A stretch of DNA of 64,000 bases, taken from positions 62,001 through 126,000 of the forward strand of contig JAQVVM010000002.1 of NCBI GenBank assembly GCA_028698995.1. The letters run 5' to 3'. Below the pieces are notes generated by a model. It saw nothing but the letters and a program-made list of their open reading frames with translations. It was not told where the DNA came from and did not search any database. Below are positions 50,616-59,507 of this stretch, in pieces. Numbering within the stretch: the first letter of the stretch is position 1; the number at the start of each line of letters is the position of its first letter. Made by a program: the position numbers and the translations under genes. Source of the DNA: Bacteroidales bacterium (GTDB lineage: Bacteria > Bacteroidota > Bacteroidia > Bacteroidales > PXBB01).

Positions 50616-52268
50616 ATGAAGCAGTTAATTGAATGTGTTCCCAATTTCAGTGAAGGTGTGAATATGGGTATTATTAAACAGATAACCGATCAGATAGAAG
50701 GAGTTGAAGGTGTAACCTTACTGGATGTGGATCCGGGTAAAGCCACAAACAGAACTGTTGTAACGTTTGTAGGCACACCTGATGAAGTTGTTGAAGCCGC
50801 ATTCAGAGCAATAAAAAAAGCCTCTGAATTGATTGATATGAGTAAACATAAAGGAGAACATCCCCGCATGGGTGCTACCGACGTTTGTCCATTTGTGCCT
50901 GTTTCAAACATCAGTATGGAAGAAACTGTTATATATGCCAGAAAATTAGCTCAAAGAGTTGGTGAATCCTTAGCCATTCCTGTTTATTGTTATGAAAATG
51001 CTGCATTTTCAAAAGAAAGAAAAAATTTGGCACATTGTCGTTCAGGAGAATACGAAGCCTTACCTGATAAGTTAGGTAAAGAGGAATGGAAACCGGATTT
51101 CGGACCTGCTGTTTTTAATGCTAAAGCAGGCGCAACAGCTATTGGTGCCAGAGATTTTTTAGTCGCTTATAATGTCAATTTAAATACCACTTCGACCCGA
51201 AGAGCCAATGCCATCGCTTTTGATGTCAGAGAAAAAGGAAGAACTGTCAAAGACAAAGATGGTCATAATATTAATATTCCCGGTACTCTGAAATCAGTTA
51301 AGGCAATTGGATGGTTTATTGAAGAATATGGCATTGCACAAATATCTATGAATTTGACCAATATCAGTATTACACCGGTACACATTGCTTTTGATGAAGT
51401 ATGCAAAAAAGCATCAGAAAGAGGTGTTCGAGTGACAGGCTCAGAGCTGGTTGGGTTGGTGCCACTTAAAGCTTTAATTGATGCAGGGAAATATTTTCTA
51501 CATAAGCAACAACGTTCTTTGGGTGTTTCAGAATCTGAGATAATAAAAATTGCAGTAAAATCTTTAGGACTGGATGATTTAAAGCCCTTCAACCCTGATG
51601 AAAAAATCATTGAATATGTGATGGCCGACAAACAAAAAAAGAGGCTCATTGACATGAATCTTACCGCCTTTGCCAATGAAACAGCATCAGAATCACCTGC
51701 CCCCGGTGGTGGCTCCATTTCTGCTTATGTGGCTACTTTAGGTGCCTCATTAGGAACCATGGTTGCAAACCTTTCTTCGCATAAACGTGGATGGGATGAA
51801 CGTTGGGAAGAGTTTTCAATTTGGGCTGAAAAGGGACAAGCCATCAAGGATGCATTGCTCTATTTGGTTGACGAAGATACAAATGCTTTTAATAAAATAA
51901 TGGAAGCTTTCGGTTTGCCAAAAGCAACAGAAGAAGAAAAAAATATTCGTCATCAAGCCATTGAAGAGGCTACAAAATATGCTATTGAAATACCGTTTAA
52001 AGTGATGCAAAAATCATTTGAATCTTTCGAACTGTTAAAATCAATGGTGATAAACGGTAATCCAAACTCTGTAACGGATGCCGGTGTAGGAGCTCTTTGC
52101 ATAAGATCAGCGGTTTATGGTGCTTATCTGAATGTGAAAATAAATGCAACAGATTTAAAAGACAGAGCATTTGTTGATGATATTTTCTCTAAAGCTGATG
52201 ATTTACTCAAAAGAGCTTTTGACTTAGAGAAGGAAATTATTGATATTGTAATCTCTAAAATAAAGTAG
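50616..52268 (+). CDS. ftcD: Glutamate formimidoyltransferase / formimidotetrahydrofolate cyclodeaminase fusion
   Basis: The protein has 550 residues. The N-terminal half (about 1-325) is formiminotransferase, starting with LIECVPNFSEG and containing HKGEHPRMGATDVCPFVP. The C-terminal half (about 340-550) is cyclodeaminase, with SESPAPGGGSISAYVATLGA and a helical GNPNSVTDAGVGAL segment. It transfers the formimino group of N-formimino-glutamate (histidine breakdown) to tetrahydrofolate and then releases ammonia. The bifunctional form is known in Bacteroidota. No hut genes (hutH, hutU, hutI) are in the window, so the pathway is incomplete here. Confidence 0.95.
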   Translation: MKQLIECVPNFSEGVNMGIIKQITDQIEGVEGVTLLDVDPGKATNRTVVTFVGTPDEVVEAAFRAIKKASELIDMSKHKGEHPRMGATDVCPFVPVSNISMEETVIYARKLAQRVGESLAIPVYCYENAAFSKERKNLAHCRSGEYEALPDKLGKEEWKPDFGPAVFNAKAGATAIGARDFLVAYNVNLNTTSTRRANAIAFDVREKGRTVKDKDGHNINIPGTLKSVKAIGWFIEEYGIAQISMNLTNISITPVHIAFDEVCKKASERGVRVTGSELVGLVPLKALIDAGKYFLHKQQRSLGVSESEIIKIAVKSLGLDDLKPFNPDEKIIEYVMADKQKKRLIDMNLTAFANETASESPAPGGGSISAYVATLGASLGTMVANLSSHKRGWDERWEEFSIWAEKGQAIKDALLYLVDEDTNAFNKIMEAFGLPKATEEEKNIRHQAIEEATKYAIEIPFKVMQKSFESFELLKSMVINGNPNSVTDAGVGALCIRSAVYGAYLNVKINATDLKDRAFVDDIFSKADDLLKRAFDLEKEIIDIVISKIK

Positions 52269-52275
52269 CATAATA

Positions 52276-52479
52276 ATGTATATTTTAAAAATTAAAGGCA
52301 ATGGCAAAATTCCGGATTACGTTCAAGTCAGAGATGATTCTTTTACGCTTTTAGCCTATTTTAAAGTCAACATATTAGAAAAAGCAACCGAACAAGCACC
52401 TCTAAAACCTTATAAAGAGATTATTTGCTCATTGATAAAAAAAATGCCTTACGGAAAAATTGAATATACAAAATTATAA
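52276..52479 (+). CDS. Small conserved protein preceding ftsE
   Basis: The protein has 67 residues. The segment KIPDYVQVRDDSFTLLAYFKV and the end MPYGKIEYTKL suggest a small, folded cytoplasmic protein; I recall similar proteins directly before ftsE in other Bacteroidota, but that is memory, not a search. It starts 7 bp after ftcD and ends 2 bp before ftsE, so it is co-transcribed with ftsE. No function is assigned. Confidence 0.7.
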   Translation: MYILKIKGNGKIPDYVQVRDDSFTLLAYFKVNILEKATEQAPLKPYKEIICSLIKKMPYGKIEYTKL

Positions 52480-52481
52480 CT

Positions 52482-53324
52482 ATGGGACTCGACACTATTA
52501 TTTCTCTTGAAAAAGTATCTGTCTTTCAGCGACAGAACTTGATTTTATCAAATGTTACATTAAATATTGACAAGGGTGAATTTGTTTACTTAATTGGAAA
52601 AACGGGTTCAGGAAAAAGCAGCCTGCTAAAAATCTTTTATGCCGACCTTCCTGTTGTTGACGGGGCTGCCCATGTGGCCGGTTTTGATTTAATGAAGATT
52701 AAAAACAAACAAATCCCGTTCCTACGCCGAAAAATTGGTATTGTTTTCCAGGATTTTCAGTTGCTTATTGACCGTTCGGTCGAAGAAAACTTGATTTTCG
52801 TTCTCAAAGCCACCGGATGGAAGGATAAGATTAAAATTAAAGAGCGCATCAGCGATGTTCTTGCAAAAGTTGGACTTACAACTAAAGGTTATAAAATGCC
52901 CCATCAGTTATCCGGCGGAGAACAACAAAGGGTTGTTATTGCCAGAGCATTGCTTAATGACCCTGAAATCATTCTTGCTGATGAACCTACCGGAAACCTC
53001 GATCCCGAAACATCTAACGGTATTATGAGTCTCCTGTTTGAAATAAGTAAATCAGGACGTTCTGTCATCATGGCTACTCATGATTATTCTGTTATAGACA
53101 GATTCCCCTCAAGAATTGTCAAATGTGAAATGGGCAAAGTCATTGACCATGAAAATCAATATGTTGAAATTCAAGTTGCACACACACCTGATATTGACTC
53201 AGATAATGCTATCAACGATGATAACAAGGAGATAGAAGAAACAAATCCTGATGAAATCAGTGGAAACGATTCAGACAATAGGGACTTTGGTGTGGATGAA
53301 GCTCTGGAAAAAGAAGAAGAGTAA
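52482..53324 (+). CDS. ftsE: Cell division ATP-binding protein FtsE
   Basis: The protein has 280 residues. ABC-ATPase motifs are Walker [11 protein letters not shown]-loop VFQDFQLL, signature [10 protein letters not shown], Walker [13 protein letters not shown] and H-loop ATHDY. The fold and the [16 protein letters not shown] region match FtsE, which with FtsX regulates peptidoglycan hydrolysis at the divisome. FtsE is usually about 220-230 residues. Here about 55 extra residues form an acidic Asp/Asn/Glu tail (about 226-280). ftsX is not in the window. The last 112 bp, from the tail, recur as a copy 983 bp downstream. Confidence 0.9.
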   Translation: MGLDTIISLEKVSVFQRQNLILSNVTLNIDKGEFVYLIGKTGSGKSSLLKIFYADLPVVDGAAHVAGFDLMKIKNKQIPFLRRKIGIVFQDFQLLIDRSVEENLIFVLKATGWKDKIKIKERISDVLAKVGLTTKGYKMPHQLSGGEQQRVVIARALLNDPEIILADEPTGNLDPETSNGIMSLLFEISKSGRSVIMATHDYSVIDRFPSRIVKCEMGKVIDHENQYVEIQVAHTPDIDSDNAINDDNKEIEETNPDEISGNDSDNRDFGVDEALEKEEE

Positions 53325-53331
53325 TCAGTCA
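53220..53331 (+). repeat. Direct repeat, left copy (3' end of ftsE)
   Basis: 112 bp covering the end of the ftsE acidic tail, its stop and 7 bp beyond. It matches 54203-54314 with five mismatches (about 95.5% identity) and no gaps. The match stops sharply at both sides (starts GATAACAAGG, ends ATCAGTCA). This is the copy still attached to the gene. Confidence 0.95.
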
Positions 53332-53456
53332 CCTGACTTGTCCGCTCTAAATCATATAATTTCTTAACTTTCTCATTATCAATATTTTAATTTTAGAAAA
53401 ATTAATTTTGCTGCAAACGAACATAAAAAACTGTTTTTTGTCTTTCTTGTCCTTTT

Positions 53457-53577
53457 GCCTTGACGCAAAAGAACGAAAAAGTCAAGGCTGCTTAAAAATT
53501 TGCTAAAATAATCGGATTTCATTACCGGCGCAACCAAAGCCGTTCGGGATGAAATCTTTGTTGAATTTAGATTCAAC
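53457..53577. repeat. Cluster of three inverted repeats
   Basis: Exact arms are GCCTTGAC/GTCAAGGC (53457-53464 and 53481-53488), GATTTCAT/ATGAAATC (53515-53522 and 53549-53556) and GTTGAAT/ATTCAAC (53560-53566 and 53571-53577). I recall the first word pattern from dispersed repeats in other Bacteroidota genomes, but cannot confirm it here. Confidence 0.6.
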
Positions 53578-53845
53578 AACCTCACTCATTGGTTGCTTTA
53601 ATTACCTAAAAAATGATTTTTATGTTGTGTAATGAAATCCTCAATTTTAAAGCAAATTTTTAAAAGGCCGTTTTCGGTCTTCGTAAACAATAGTGCTACA
53701 ATTCTTCTTTTTACCTTTTTAAGATTTATTGCGCGCTAAAAAGCACTCAGGAGGACTGCCATATATGTTTCTGCTGGTTTCAATTCATGGCAACAAAAAG
53801 AAGAATATGGTTTTGGCGTGTAATTATTACATTAATGAACCCAAA

Positions 53846-53894
53846 GTTCCCCAGAGGGGAACAATGTTAATAGCCACGGGTTTTAACCCGTGGC
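53846..53894. repeat. Two adjacent perfect hairpins, REP-like
   Basis: GTTCCCC-AGA-GGGGAAC (53846-53862) is followed after 10 bp by GCCACGGGTT-TT-AACCCGTGGC (53873-53894). Both stems are perfect. The second resembles palindromes linked to REP-associated transposases in Bacteroidota; no such transposase is nearby. Confidence 0.65.
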
Positions 53895-54202
53895 AAAAAA
53901 GATTGGAAAGATTGGTTTTGGCGTGTGAATTTGCAGAGAAGCAATGCAAATTCCATGACAAAACCGCAACATTAGACTAAAATAAGGCGCCTTTGTAGAT
54001 AGTTGTCAATTATAAATCTATCATGGTGTAATGTAGAACTTGCTGTGGAGCCCAGAAAGATACGAGGTCGAACAAGGGAATATATATTCTTGAAAATGAG
54101 ATATTTCTTCGCCTATGGCGAATCAATAGGGCAAAACAAGGTTTACATGGGAGTTGAAACATTAGTAAATTGCTTGTCGCACTAAATCGTACAAGTCGGG
54201 AA

Positions 54203-54314
54203 GATAACAAGGAGATAGAAGAAACATATCCAGATGAAATCAGTGGAAACGATTCGGACAATAGGGACTTTGGTGTGGATGAAGCTCTGGAAAAAGGAGA
54301 AGAGTGATCAGTCA
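54203..54314 (+). repeat. Direct repeat, right copy (detached ftsE 3' end)
   Basis: A 112-bp copy of 53220-53331, offset 983 bp. Translated in the ftsE frame it still gives an acidic tail (Asn to Tyr and Glu to Gly changes, otherwise silent) and a stop (TGA for TAA), but it has no upstream ATPase. It overlaps the last codons of the glycosyltransferase on the minus strand (ends 54308). Confidence 0.95.
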
Positions 54315-55450
54315 AAAACCAGTTTCAATAGCTTTATACAATTGAAATTGTTTGAAAAGCCGTTATTATTTAGGATAAATTCTCTCTTTTCAATTTCTTT
54401 AGAGCTGAACGGATGTTCAAAAATGTTTTTTAATGCTGTTTTCATGGCTTCAACATCATCCTGGATAATGCATAAGTCTTCCAAGCCTGTATTTATAACC
54501 ATAGGAGAGTTAACAACACAATAACGACCTGTATAAAGTGCTGCTAAAAGTTTCAGCTTGATACCCGTAGCCTGAAATGTGGGAAGTATATTTACATGAG
54601 CCGTTTTTACCAACTCATATATATCTTCAGTGTTAAGAGAACTGATAATTTTTAAATTCTTCTCCGAACTCTCAAGAGCTTTCAACTCTTTGGAAATTTT
54701 ATTCCCTGCAATAACCAGAGGGATGTCAATATCTCTGAAAACTTTCTGAACAAGAAACAAAGCTGCTTCATTGTTTTCGGGCACATCAAGGCTACCATGA
54801 TATAGAGCAAACTTGCCGTATCCTTCCTTTATGTCCACCTTTTCGTGCGGGTGAAAAGCAGAGACAATAGTGGTATTTGAATATTTATCGGAAAAGTAAA
54901 CGTAATCATTTTTAGAAATACAGGCAATCCCTTGGGCATGTTTCAGAATTTTTTCAAAGGATTTGAGTTTTGCAGCTTCATTATAGAAATAGTATTTTTT
55001 AAAAAGGTCTTTTTCTGCTTTAGCCAAATTACCGTAATAATGATGCTCCACATTATGTGTACGCACGATTTTTTTTCTGTTTTTAAGCGAACTGTGCGAA
55101 AGGAAGTAGCAAGAATGAAGTCCTTCGAAAAGAATTGGATAATTATCTTTTAGCAGATTTTTGAGCAATTCATTTGAGTTGCGTGTGGCAACAATATAAG
55201 GTTTGAGTTTGAACAAATGTGATTTGTTAACCTCTCTTTTGTAATAGTAAACCTTCTCACAATATTGATTAAGTATCACAGCCGGTTTCCTGTCGTACTC
55301 ATAACAATGTAGTATGACTTTAACCCCCGTACCATGAAGGGCTTTAAGTTTATAAAAAACATCAATGGCTCCCCCGTAATTAACAGGAACAGGAATATCG
55401 AAAGATATGATGTGTAGATATTTGTCTTTATAAGAATTGTTTAAAAACAT
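54308..55450 (-). CDS. Glycosyltransferase (GT4-like)
   Basis: The protein has 380 residues. The two-Rossmann GT-B fold shows as a start LHIISFDIPVPVNYGGAIDVFYKL (split between strand and loop) and a C-terminal donor-binding half with KFALYHGSLDVPENNEAALFL, ILPTFQATGIKLKLLAALYTGRYCVV. It likely adds sugars to a surface polysaccharide at the inner face of the membrane. Its 5' end overlaps the upstream glycosyltransferase by 23 bp, and its last codons lie in the right ftsE-tail repeat. It is the downstream member of the pair. Donor and acceptor are unknown. Confidence 0.82.
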   Translation of the reverse strand: MFLNNSYKDKYLHIISFDIPVPVNYGGAIDVFYKLKALHGTGVKVILHCYEYDRKPAVILNQYCEKVYYYKREVNKSHLFKLKPYIVATRNSNELLKNLLKDNYPILFEGLHSCYFLSHSSLKNRKKIVRTHNVEHHYYGNLAKAEKDLFKKYYFYNEAAKLKSFEKILKHAQGIACISKNDYVYFSDKYSNTTIVSAFHPHEKVDIKEGYGKFALYHGSLDVPENNEAALFLVQKVFRDIDIPLVIAGNKISKELKALESSEKNLKIISSLNTEDIYELVKTAHVNILPTFQATGIKLKLLAALYTGRYCVVNSPMVINTGLEDLCIIQDDVEAMKTALKNIFEHPFSSKEIEKREFILNNNGFSNNFNCIKLLKLVFD

Positions 55451-56552
55451 CTATCAATACTTTTTTTTCATTTTGCCATTTTATTTCTTGAGCTGCAATA
55501 ATAAGATTTTTTTTCCAAAACTCTCGTTTTTTTTCGTTTTTAGTAGCTTCTATTATTTTTTCGGCGATATGTAAGGGTTCGTGGTTTTGTATGACAAGAC
55601 CAATGTCATAATATGTTACTATACGCTCTAATTCTACAAGTGAAGACACTAAAACAGGTATCTGAGCATGAATATAATCAAATATCTTATTGGGTAAACT
55701 ATAACGATAGTTGATGTTTGTATCTTTGTCGAGTGAAACACCTAAATCGGCATTGGCAGTGTAATGGTACAAATTTTCATAGGACTGCAACGGAAGAAAA
55801 AAAACAACATCTTCAAGCTTGTTCACTTTAACCATATTTTTAAGGACAGGCAAAGCATCACCATCCCCAATAATATATAAAACAGTATCTTTTATACCAT
55901 ATTCAGGCTTCATTGCAGACACCAACTCCTCCCCGCCCCTGTCAACATTGATACCTGCGCCTTGCAAAACAATTATTTTCTTATCGGAAGGTAACCCAAG
56001 CTCATCTCTTGTTTTTAAGGTAGTATGAGCGGGTGATTCGGATATATTTCGTACTACTTTGAGCTCTTTTCGGTATTGTTCTTTATACAAATCAGCGATT
56101 GACTGATTTACAGTTATGATATTTTGAAGTTTCGGGAAAATACATTTTTCAATTCTTTGCCAAATGTATTTTATTAAGGGCCTGTGTTGAATTTCAGGAA
56201 CACCTGTGAAATACTCATGGCTGTCATAAACCAAGGGTATTTTTTTTATCCTTGATGTTAAAAAATTTGGTAAAAGTGTATCCAAATCATTTGATATCAA
56301 TAAATCAGATTTGCTGAAAAGCAGGAAAAAAAACAATCGAATATTATAAAATGCATAAAACAAGAAGCCTTTCTCAGCCCAAAGAATAAATCGTTTTGTA
56401 TTATATGCTCTTACTTGTAAGGCAGGAGATTTTTTTTTCAAACGTCCAACAAGAGTGACCTCAAAACCCATGTCCGTAAGCACCATGCAAGTACGATGAA
56501 CACGCCTGTCAGAAAATAAATCATTGGTAACGGATACGATGGCTTTTTTCAA
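55428..56552 (-). CDS. Glycosyltransferase (GT4 family)
   Basis: The protein has 374 residues and starts with TTG at 56552; KKAIVSVTNDLFSDRRVHR just after it is the usual beginning of this family, so the N-terminus is complete. Family features include the VYDSHEYFTGVPE motif, IIVLQGAGINVDRGGEELVSAM and the C-terminal SLPNKIFDYIHAQIPVLVS donor site. It probably acts on exopolysaccharide or O-antigen. Only 3 bp separate its start from the divergent RHS gene, so its promoter must lie inside the RHS coding sequence or be lost, which suggests a rearrangement at this point. Confidence 0.85.
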   Translation of the reverse strand: MKKAIVSVTNDLFSDRRVHRTCMVLTDMGFEVTLVGRLKKKSPALQVRAYNTKRFILWAEKGFLFYAFYNIRLFFFLLFSKSDLLISNDLDTLLPNFLTSRIKKIPLVYDSHEYFTGVPEIQHRPLIKYIWQRIEKCIFPKLQNIITVNQSIADLYKEQYRKELKVVRNISESPAHTTLKTRDELGLPSDKKIIVLQGAGINVDRGGEELVSAMKPEYGIKDTVLYIIGDGDALPVLKNMVKVNKLEDVVFFLPLQSYENLYHYTANADLGVSLDKDTNINYRYSLPNKIFDYIHAQIPVLVSSLVELERIVTYYDIGLVIQNHEPLHIAEKIIEATKNEKKREFWKKNLIIAAQEIKWQNEKKVLIDVFKQFL

Positions 56553-56555
56553 AAC

Positions 56556-58922
56556 ATGATTTTAATAATTTTAGCTAACGTAGAAAATCAAAAAAAATTT
56601 TATTTGGATAATGATTTTTCAAGCAATAATTTACCCGAATTTATTGAATACACTTATTATTACAATCAGTTGACAGGTATCAATTATCCGCTAAACCCCG
56701 AGCAAAACGTAAAATATGAATACGGCGATAATCAGGCAGGTAACAATGCAGGCCGTCTTATTTTGCAGGAGGATGCCACCGGTTTGCAAAGTTTTTCTTA
56801 CGGAAAAATGGGCGAACTTATTGAAAATATACGTACATTTGTATTACCGGAGGACGGATTTATGACTTTTAAAACACAATGGACTTACGACAGTTGGAAC
56901 AGGATAAAAGAATTAGTTTATCCCGATGGTGAAATTCTTACTTACAATTACGACAACGGCGGACAACTTATAGAGATGTATGGTTTAAAAGACAGCTATG
57001 ATTATTATTACGTTGATTTGATTTTATATGATAAATTTGGCAGCCGTACGTTTTTGCAATACAGCAACGATATAGGTACTACGTATTCTTATGAGCCCGA
57101 ACGGCACCGCCTGAGTGAAATATATGGTATTGATACAAAGACCACCAACGATACCGTTCAGTATGTAAAGTTTTATTACGACGAGATGGATAATATCGAA
57201 AGGCTTGATAAATCAGCCGACAGAGGTGTGCAGGGCGTTAGTTACAACATGGAAATGACCTATCAATATGATGACTTCTACCGCTTAACCGATGCATCGG
57301 GTTATAATTACAGTAACGCAGGGGATTCTTCCGAAATATACAATTATCAATTGAGCTACTCCCCTTCGGGTAATGTTTTAAGCAAAACCGTAAATGCCGA
57401 CATACTAACTGTACAGGGGCTGATAAATGTAGATTATGATAACAGCTATTCATATAATAACGGGCAACCCCACACAATCAGCAGAATAAACAACGACGAA
57501 ATAACCTTTGACTGGGATGCCAACGGCAATATGACACAGTGGTATAATAACATTTTCGAAATTCGTCGTAATATGTGCTGGGATGAAGAAAACCGACTTA
57601 AAGTGGTTTATGATCAGGGACTGAACCTAAGCAGTTACCTCTACGATGCCTCCGGCGAGCGCACCCTTAAGCTTCAAGGACCTTTTCAAAGCATGCTTAT
57701 AAACGGGCAGTACTGGTATAATTTCTACGATATAAGCAATTACATCCTCTACACCTCACCCTATATGGTAATCACTCCCGAAACTTACACAAAGCACTAC
57801 TATATCGAATCCGACAGGGTGGTGAGCAAGATTGGCGGGGGTTTGAGGTTTAGTATTCACGACATTAATGAACACGTTTATGGTTTCGAGATACAAGATG
57901 AAGATGACTACGAGCAAAAAAGCGACAACAATCTGACAATGATGTTCAGGGATTTTGAATGTGCTGAAGTGCCTTTAGATGAAGGTTTTGGTGTAGATGT
58001 AATCCCGGATATTTCATTCTGGCTTAAAGATGCACTAGATATGAACGAAGATGAGAAAGCTGTTTTCTTCTACCACAAAGACCACCTTGGCAGCAGCACC
58101 CAAATCTCCGACCAGAACGCCGACATTATTCACCACATAGAATACCTCCCCTATGGCGAAAACTTCTTCGAAATGCGCGACTACTGGGGAACTGATTATA
58201 AGTTTAATGCCAAAGAACTCGACAACGAAACTGGAATGTACTATTATGGGGCGAGGTACTTTATTCCAGAGCTTAGTATTTGGGGGAGTGTGGACCCGTT
58301 GAGTGACGAAAGACCAAGTTTATCGCCTTATAATTATTGCCAGTGGAATCCGGTTATGAGAGTTGACCCTACGGGGATGTTGGATGACGAATGGGAAGTT
58401 AATAAACAAGGACAAATAGTAAATAGAGTTCCGAATACAAATGAAGATAGTTTTCATATTGTTGATGATAACGGGAACAGGATTAACGGACAATCAATAT
58501 CATTTGCATATGAAACTGTAAAAGACGAAATAAAAGAAAACTTTCAGTTTACTTCGAATAAGCAAGAAACATTATTTGCATTTGAAATTGATTCAGAACA
58601 AAATGCCGAGAAGCTTTTTGAGTTCATGGCAGACCCACAAAACACAAATGTAGAATGGGCTAATGCTAAAACAGATGATAACAGGTCTTTTGTTGGCAAT
58701 ACACAAGGGAAAAATGAAGTTTCAATGGCTAACTATTTAATACAGTTTTTGGGTTATAATTTAACAAGGCATACACATAGCCATTTGCCTACTTCTCTTT
58801 TTGGACCAGATCCTTCTGATCCTGATTTGAGCTCAAAGCAACATTTTACTCCTAATTGTAAACTATATATTTATTTCCCGCCAAACAAAAATTCCGTTGA
58901 TAGAGGATATAGAGGTTATTAG
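56556..58922 (+). CDS. RHS-repeat protein, 5'-truncated, with JAMM/JAB-like C-terminal toxin candidate
   Basis: The protein has 788 residues with no signal peptide, whereas full RHS proteins have well over 1000. YD repeats run from about 40 to 470 (for example WTYDSWNRIKELVYPDGEIL, FDWDANGNMTQWY). The RHS core end runs at about 500-608: HKDHLGSSTQ, LPYGE, YYYGARYF, DPTG. After DPTG a different, AT-rich tip (about 609-788) carries RHTHSHLPTSLFGPDPSDPD. H741, H743, S754 and D757 resemble the metal site of JAMM/JAB metallo-isopeptidases, with a longer H-to-S spacing than the classic motif. RHS tips are usually cleaved-off toxins. The start abuts the glycosyltransferase, so the N-terminal shell and secretion part are missing. 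Confidence 0.85.
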   Translation: MILIILANVENQKKFYLDNDFSSNNLPEFIEYTYYYNQLTGINYPLNPEQNVKYEYGDNQAGNNAGRLILQEDATGLQSFSYGKMGELIENIRTFVLPEDGFMTFKTQWTYDSWNRIKELVYPDGEILTYNYDNGGQLIEMYGLKDSYDYYYVDLILYDKFGSRTFLQYSNDIGTTYSYEPERHRLSEIYGIDTKTTNDTVQYVKFYYDEMDNIERLDKSADRGVQGVSYNMEMTYQYDDFYRLTDASGYNYSNAGDSSEIYNYQLSYSPSGNVLSKTVNADILTVQGLINVDYDNSYSYNNGQPHTISRINNDEITFDWDANGNMTQWYNNIFEIRRNMCWDEENRLKVVYDQGLNLSSYLYDASGERTLKLQGPFQSMLINGQYWYNFYDISNYILYTSPYMVITPETYTKHYYIESDRVVSKIGGGLRFSIHDINEHVYGFEIQDEDDYEQKSDNNLTMMFRDFECAEVPLDEGFGVDVIPDISFWLKDALDMNEDEKAVFFYHKDHLGSSTQISDQNADIIHHIEYLPYGENFFEMRDYWGTDYKFNAKELDNETGMYYYGARYFIPELSIWGSVDPLSDERPSLSPYNYCQWNPVMRVDPTGMLDDEWEVNKQGQIVNRVPNTNEDSFHIVDDNGNRINGQSISFAYETVKDEIKENFQFTSNKQETLFAFEIDSEQNAEKLFEFMADPQNTNVEWANAKTDDNRSFVGNTQGKNEVSMANYLIQFLGYNLTRHTHSHLPTSLFGPDPSDPDLSSKQHFTPNCKLYIYFPPNKNSVDRGYRGY

Positions 58923-58949
58923 TATTTACAAATTATTTATAACAACATC

Positions 58950-59501
58950 ATGAATAAAATAACAATAATAATTGTCATAATTTTATTGAATAATAGTTTA
59001 AAGGCTCAATTTGATTTTGTTCATTATGAATATGAGAGCGATTCTTTATTTGAGTTGAAGATAAAAAATGAACTTTTATATCCTATACTTGATACTGTCT
59101 TAGTGCTTGAAAAGAACTGTAGTAATTTTCAACAGGACTTAATATTTTCAATAAGAATTGATACAAATCACAATAGCTATGAATTTCATCCTGCGATTTA
59201 CAAAATTTATATTACATCATATCCGAGAATTTATAACCCAGAAAATGTTATTGGTCAATTAGAATATTGTGATTTTCAATTTATCATTTTTAATCACATT
59301 TCTAATCAGAATATTTTTGAAATAACTGATAATAAAAAGGATTTTTTATTTTGTATTCCATGGAAAAAAGCATTCATTCATCCCGAAACAGGAATTCCTA
59401 TTCTTGATATTGTTAGAGATCGTACAAACTGGATTTATTGGTATGATGGTAATGAATTTACATTGCATAAGTTTGGAAATGAATGTGGATATCGGGAATA
59501 A
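58950..59501 (+). CDS. Small exported protein, putative immunity to the JAMM-like tip
   Basis: The protein has 183 residues. A signal peptide (about 1-19, ending LKAQ) is followed by a strand-rich, aromatic domain with several Cys (four in the mature part). No family was recognised. It starts 27 bp after the RHS stop, the standard place for an immunity gene. The predicted export suggests protection in the periplasm. Function is inferred from position only. Confidence 0.6.
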   Translation: MNKITIIIVIILLNNSLKAQFDFVHYEYESDSLFELKIKNELLYPILDTVLVLEKNCSNFQQDLIFSIRIDTNHNSYEFHPAIYKIYITSYPRIYNPENVIGQLEYCDFQFIIFNHISNQNIFEITDNKKDFLFCIPWKKAFIHPETGIPILDIVRDRTNWIYWYDGNEFTLHKFGNECGYRE

Positions 59502-59507
59502 TTAATA

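Larger units (their letters stand above)
53332..54202. other. Non-coding, hairpin-rich segment between the ftsE-tail repeats
   Basis: I see no credible gene in these 871 bp; short ORFs here (for example at 53729-53980) lack family features. The segment holds a series of exact inverted repeats at 53457-53488, 53515-53556, 53560-53577, 53846-53862 and 53873-53894, plus a repeated GGTTTTGGCGTGT word (53809 and 53913). It could be a structured RNA, a REP-like or MITE-like element, or the scar of a lost mobile element. Confidence 0.6.

Noticed and set aside
53729..54185. Two small plus-strand ORFs (83 and 60 codons) between the ftsE-tail repeats
   Set aside because: They span hairpins and repeated words, have no family features and unusual composition; treated as non-coding.
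54030..54200. Possible group II intron or retroelement remnant (GAGCCC...ACGAGG words)
   Set aside because: The words do not form the domain V hairpin and no reverse transcriptase is near.
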